In this document: positions 61,245 to 64,000 of the stretch, one piece after another | Position numbering within the stretch: the first letter of the stretch is position 1 | How the letters are laid out: every line of letters starts with the position of its first letter | Origin: Staphylococcus chromogenes | GTDB taxonomy: Bacteria > Bacillota > Bacilli > Staphylococcales > Staphylococcaceae | Assembly: GCF_029024625.1 (NCBI RefSeq) | Contig: NZ_CP118953.1 | Location: forward strand, 1,426,001-1,490,000 | Length of the DNA: 64,000 nt | Direction: 5' to 3' | Program-made: the position numbers and the translations under genes | The notes under the pieces: model-generated | Told to the model about the DNA's origin: nothing | The model's input: only the letters and a program-made list of their open reading frames with translations | The model's database searches: none

Positions 61245-61273
61245 AATATATCACAAAAGATTTTTCTATGCAA
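61245..61273 (-). promoter_or_regulatory. rpsB promoter
   Basis: Minus-strand TATATT (61245-61250) with TG one base upstream and TTGCAT (61268-61273), spacing 17, in the gap after codY. Confidence 0.72.
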
Positions 61274-61283
61274 CTTATATTTA

Positions 61284-62057
61284 TTATTCAGCACGTTTGA
61301 GTTCATCTAAAAACGCTTCTTTTTTCACTTTAATGAATGTTCCCTTCATACCTAGCGATCGAGATTCAATGACACCCGCACTTTCGAGTTTACGTAAAGC
61401 ATTCACAATCACTGAACGCGTAATCCCAACACGATCTGCAACTTTTGAAGCAATTAACAATCCTTCTTTGCCACCTAATTCTTCAAAGATGTGATCAATC
61501 GCTTCTTTTTCTGAATAAGATAATGAATTAATCGCCATAGAAATCGCCGCTTTATCACGTGCTTGTGATTCAATTTCATTATGCTTTTCACGTAAAATTT
61601 CCATACCAATGACTGTCGCTGCATACTCTCCTAAAACTAAATCATTTTCACCGAAATCATTAGCGACACGACCAAGTACTAATGTCCCCAATCGTTCTCC
61701 TCCTCCAATAATTGGGAAGATTGTCGTTCTAGAATTTTTAAACAAGTCTTCATTTTCTGGAGGGAATACTGAAAGTTCATTATCAATTTTAATATTTGAT
61801 GATGTCTCATGCACATTCATCAATTTGCTTGTATATTCATCAGGAATATGGCGTTCCTCAAGCATTTTAATAATACGTTCGTTTTTTAGTAGTTCGTTTA
61901 AATTCGACCCTAAAATTTTACCTCTTCTAGAAACAATAAAAACGTTCGTTACTGTTACTTTACTGATAGTTTGCGCTACATCTTTAAAATCAACTGAAAT
62001 ACCTTTATGTTTTTGTAATAAGCTACTTAGTTCTCTCGTCTTAGATAATAAACCCAT
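61284..62057 (-). CDS. codY: GTP- and branched-chain-amino-acid-sensing repressor CodY
   Basis: Global nutritional regulator of 257 aa. N-terminal GAF domain binds isoleucine/valine (about residues 1-155); a winged helix near the C-terminus ([24 protein letters not shown]) binds DNA, followed by the GTP-related tail. AAGGAGA before the ATG. Conserved hslV-hslU-codY order; codY begins 14 bp after hslU. Confidence 0.98.
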   Translation of the reverse strand: MGLLSKTRELSSLLQKHKGISVDFKDVAQTISKVTVTNVFIVSRRGKILGSNLNELLKNERIIKMLEERHIPDEYTSKLMNVHETSSNIKIDNELSVFPPENEDLFKNSRTTIFPIIGGGERLGTLVLGRVANDFGENDLVLGEYAATVIGMEILREKHNEIESQARDKAAISMAINSLSYSEKEAIDHIFEELGGKEGLLIASKVADRVGITRSVIVNALRKLESAGVIESRSLGMKGTFIKVKKEAFLDELKRAE

Positions 62058-62071
62058 GTCACTTCTCCTTT

Positions 62072-63481
62072 TTATAAAATGAATTCACTTAAATCTTTAT
62101 TCGTTGAAATCGTTTTTAGTTTTTCATCAACATATTGTGGTGTGATATCCACATGTGCATTTGGCATATTCGGTGCCTCAAATGATAAATCTTCTAACAT
62201 TTTTTCTAAAATAGTGTGTAATCGTCTTGCACCAATGTTATCTGTTTCTTGATTAACATGAAAAGCCATTTCTGCCAAACGTTCAATCGCTTCATCTGTG
62301 AAATTCACAGTGACTTCTTCTGTTTCAAGCAACATTTCATATTGTTTGATTAAAGAAAGTTTAGGTTCTTTCAAAATTTTAATGAAATCTTCAACTGTAA
62401 GACTTTCAAGTTCGACACGAATTGGGAATCGACCCTGAAGTTCAGGAATTAAATCACTCGGTTTCGAAACATGAAAAGCACCTGCTCCGATAAATAACAT
62501 ATGTTCAGTACTAACCGTACCATATTTCGTGCGAATCATGCTACCTTCAAGAATAGGCAAGATATCACGTTGAACCCCTTGTCTTGAAACATCTTGACCG
62601 CCACTATTTTGACTGTTTGTGGCTACTTTATCGATTTCATCAATGAATATTATTCCCATTTGTTCAGCAAGTTCAAGTGCTTCTTGATTCGCTGTTTCGT
62701 GATCAATCATTTCTTCAGCATATTCGTCTATTAAAATTTTACGTGCTGTTTTCACTGGAACTTCTTTTTCTACTTTTTTCTTAGGCATTAATTGATTCAT
62801 CATTTCTTGCATTTGTTCATTTTGCTGATTCCCTAGCATGCCCAAAGCGCCTGGATCTTGTTCAACTTTGATGCGCACTTTTTCATTTTCAAGCTGACCT
62901 TTTTGTAGTTGTTCTTTAATATCAGAACGTTTCGTTTTAATTTCTTCTGTTGGCGGTTCTTCCTCTTCATCTTGTTGTTGGCCAAAATTAGGAATGGCCC
63001 CTCCAAAAAGAGATTCTAAAGGATTACTACTTGATTGATTTGCTTTTTTCTTAATGCTTGGAACTAACAATTTCACTAAGCGTTCGTTCGCTTTTCTTGT
63101 CGCTTCCTCTTTAACTGCACTTTTCTTTTCTTCTTTCACAAGACGCACCGCAACATCAACTAAATCACGAACCATACTTTCAACATCGCGACCCACATAA
63201 CCCACTTCAGTAAATTTCGTAGCTTCAACTTTAATGAAAGGTGCCCCCACGATTTTTGCCATTCTACGGGCGATTTCTGTTTTACCCACTCCGGTAGGGC
63301 CCATCATTAAAATATTTTTAGGTGCAATTTCTTGTTTAACTTCGTCCGCTAAAAGACTTCGACGATAGCGATTTCTTAAAGCGATCGCCACTTTTTTCTT
63401 CGCTTCGTCTTGCCCGATAATAAATTCGTTTAATTTCGTCACAATTTCTTTTGGGGTATACTTAATGGCATTTTGATCCAT
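62072..63481 (-). CDS. hslU: ATP-dependent protease ATPase subunit HslU (ClpY)
   Basis: AAA+ unfoldase of the HslUV protease. 469 aa with Walker [12 protein letters not shown], Walker [13 protein letters not shown], the [10 protein letters not shown] pore loop and the C-terminal EDLSFE and FIL ending that activates HslV. ATG at 63481 (MDQNAIKY) follows GGAGG; the 19 upstream codons of the open frame overlap hslV and are rejected. Confidence 0.97.
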   Translation of the reverse strand: MDQNAIKYTPKEIVTKLNEFIIGQDEAKKKVAIALRNRYRRSLLADEVKQEIAPKNILMMGPTGVGKTEIARRMAKIVGAPFIKVEATKFTEVGYVGRDVESMVRDLVDVAVRLVKEEKKSAVKEEATRKANERLVKLLVPSIKKKANQSSSNPLESLFGGAIPNFGQQQDEEEEPPTEEIKTKRSDIKEQLQKGQLENEKVRIKVEQDPGALGMLGNQQNEQMQEMMNQLMPKKKVEKEVPVKTARKILIDEYAEEMIDHETANQEALELAEQMGIIFIDEIDKVATNSQNSGGQDVSRQGVQRDILPILEGSMIRTKYGTVSTEHMLFIGAGAFHVSKPSDLIPELQGRFPIRVELESLTVEDFIKILKEPKLSLIKQYEMLLETEEVTVNFTDEAIERLAEMAFHVNQETDNIGARRLHTILEKMLEDLSFEAPNMPNAHVDITPQYVDEKLKTISTNKDLSEFIL

Positions 63482-63497
63482 AAATTTTGAACCTCCG

Positions 63498-64000
63498 TTA
63501 TAATTCTTCGACCGTAATATGGTCATTAGTAAACACACAAATATCAGCGGCGACTTTTAAACTTTCGTAAGCCATTTCTTTAGCTGATAAATGCGTGGCA
63601 TGTCGTTTTAATGCACGTCCAGCGCTCAATGCGTAATTGCCGCCTGAACCAATTGCAATTAAGTCATCATCTGGGGCGATAACTTCACCTGTCCCACTGA
63701 CCACTAAAATATGATCTTTATCCATAACAATTAACATAGCTTCAAGTTGACGTAATTGTTTATCACCGCGCCATTCTTTAGCGAGCTCAACCGCTGCACG
63801 TTCTAGGTTGCCACTATATTGTTGCAATTTCCCTTCGAACTTTTCAAATAATGTGAATGCATCAGCAACACTCCCAGCAAAACCTGCAATGACACGACCT
63901 TGATATAACCGTCTTACTTTTTTAGCAGTTTGCTTCATAATGACTTGTTCGCCGAGCGTCACTTGGCCATCGCCAGCCATCGCGGCACTTCCATTATGTC
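63498..64000 (-). CDS. hslV: ATP-dependent protease peptidase subunit HslV, N-terminus cut off
   Basis: Proteasome-like peptidase of HslUV. 167 codons are inside the window (the last incomplete); the real N-terminus, with the catalytic Thr-Thr start, lies beyond base 64000. The frame continues past the internal ATG at 63980 to give [16 protein letters not shown], as in the family, so that ATG is not the start. [14 protein letters not shown] and the [12 protein letters not shown] end are typical. It stops 17 bp before hslU. Confidence 0.95.
   Translation of the reverse strand, partial: HNGSAAMAGDGQVTLGEQVIMKQTAKKVRRLYQGRVIAGFAGSVADAFTLFEKFEGKLQQYSGNLERAAVELAKEWRGDKQLRQLEAMLIVMDKDHILVVSGTGEVIAPDDDLIAIGSGGNYALSAGRALKRHATHLSAKEMAYESLKVAADICVFTNDHITVEEL

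Overview
The window is chromosomal core sequence from a low-GC Firmicute, almost certainly a Staphylococcus. Every conserved protein reads like its S. aureus counterpart (RecA 347 aa, PolC 1436 aa, PyrH 240 aa, RimP 155 aa, RNase J2 557 aa once starts are corrected), and the order codY, rpsB-tsf-pyrH-frr-uppS-cdsA-dxr-rseP-proS-polC, rimP-nusA-infB-rbfA-truB-ribF-rpsO-pnp-rnjB-ftsK, ymfC-F-H-I-K-rodZ-pgsA-cinA-recA-rny, miaB-ricA-mutS-mutL-glpP-F-K-D is the standard staphylococcal/bacillary one. A secreted M30 metalloprotease of the hyicolysin (ShpA/ShpII) type between rnjB and pnp points to the S. hyicus / S. agnetis / S. chromogenes group. That species call is inference from one gene and from memory.

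All genes but one are on the minus strand, so transcription runs from high to low coordinates. From the right: hslV (cut by the window edge), hslU and codY; rpsB with a structured leader, tsf, pyrH and frr; the envelope lipid operon uppS-cdsA-dxr-rseP-proS; polC; the rimP-nusA-ylxR-ylxQ-infB operon with a promoter-proximal attenuator; a frameshifted VOC-family gene; rbfA, truB, ribF, rpsO (structured leader) and pnp; the shpA insertion; rnjB and ftsK; the ymf cluster with pgsA and cinA; recA with a LexA box; rny. Left of rny lie the only plus-strand gene (72 aa, unknown) and a cadCA metal-resistance pair with two operator palindromes. These are followed by ymdB, korAB, a thiamine-binding protein gene, miaB-ricA-thiW, mutS-mutL, glpP, an S66 peptidase gene and glpFKD.

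Functional themes: RNA processing and decay (RNase Y, RicA, RNase J2, PNPase, YmdB), translation (S2, S15, EF-Ts, IF-2, RRF, RbfA, RimP, TruB, EF-P modification factors), DNA repair (MutS, MutL, RecA), lipid/isoprenoid supply (PgsA, CdsA, UppS, Dxr), and glycerol use. Glycerol control is unusually readable: a cre site overlaps a strong glpF promoter, and glpF and glpD share a leader element followed by a terminator hairpin, the expected targets of the GlpP antiterminator encoded here.

The accessory content is small: cadCA, the 72-aa gene, the S66 peptidase, thiW, the VOC pseudogene and shpA. I saw no insertion sequence, prophage, CRISPR array, tRNA or rRNA. No new multi-gene system is evident. 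The most unusual signals are RNA-level: a two-hairpin element repeated downstream of recA and shpA, competing helices in the rpsO leader, a terminator inside the nusA operon leader, and a 91-nt nested hairpin between tsf and pyrH.
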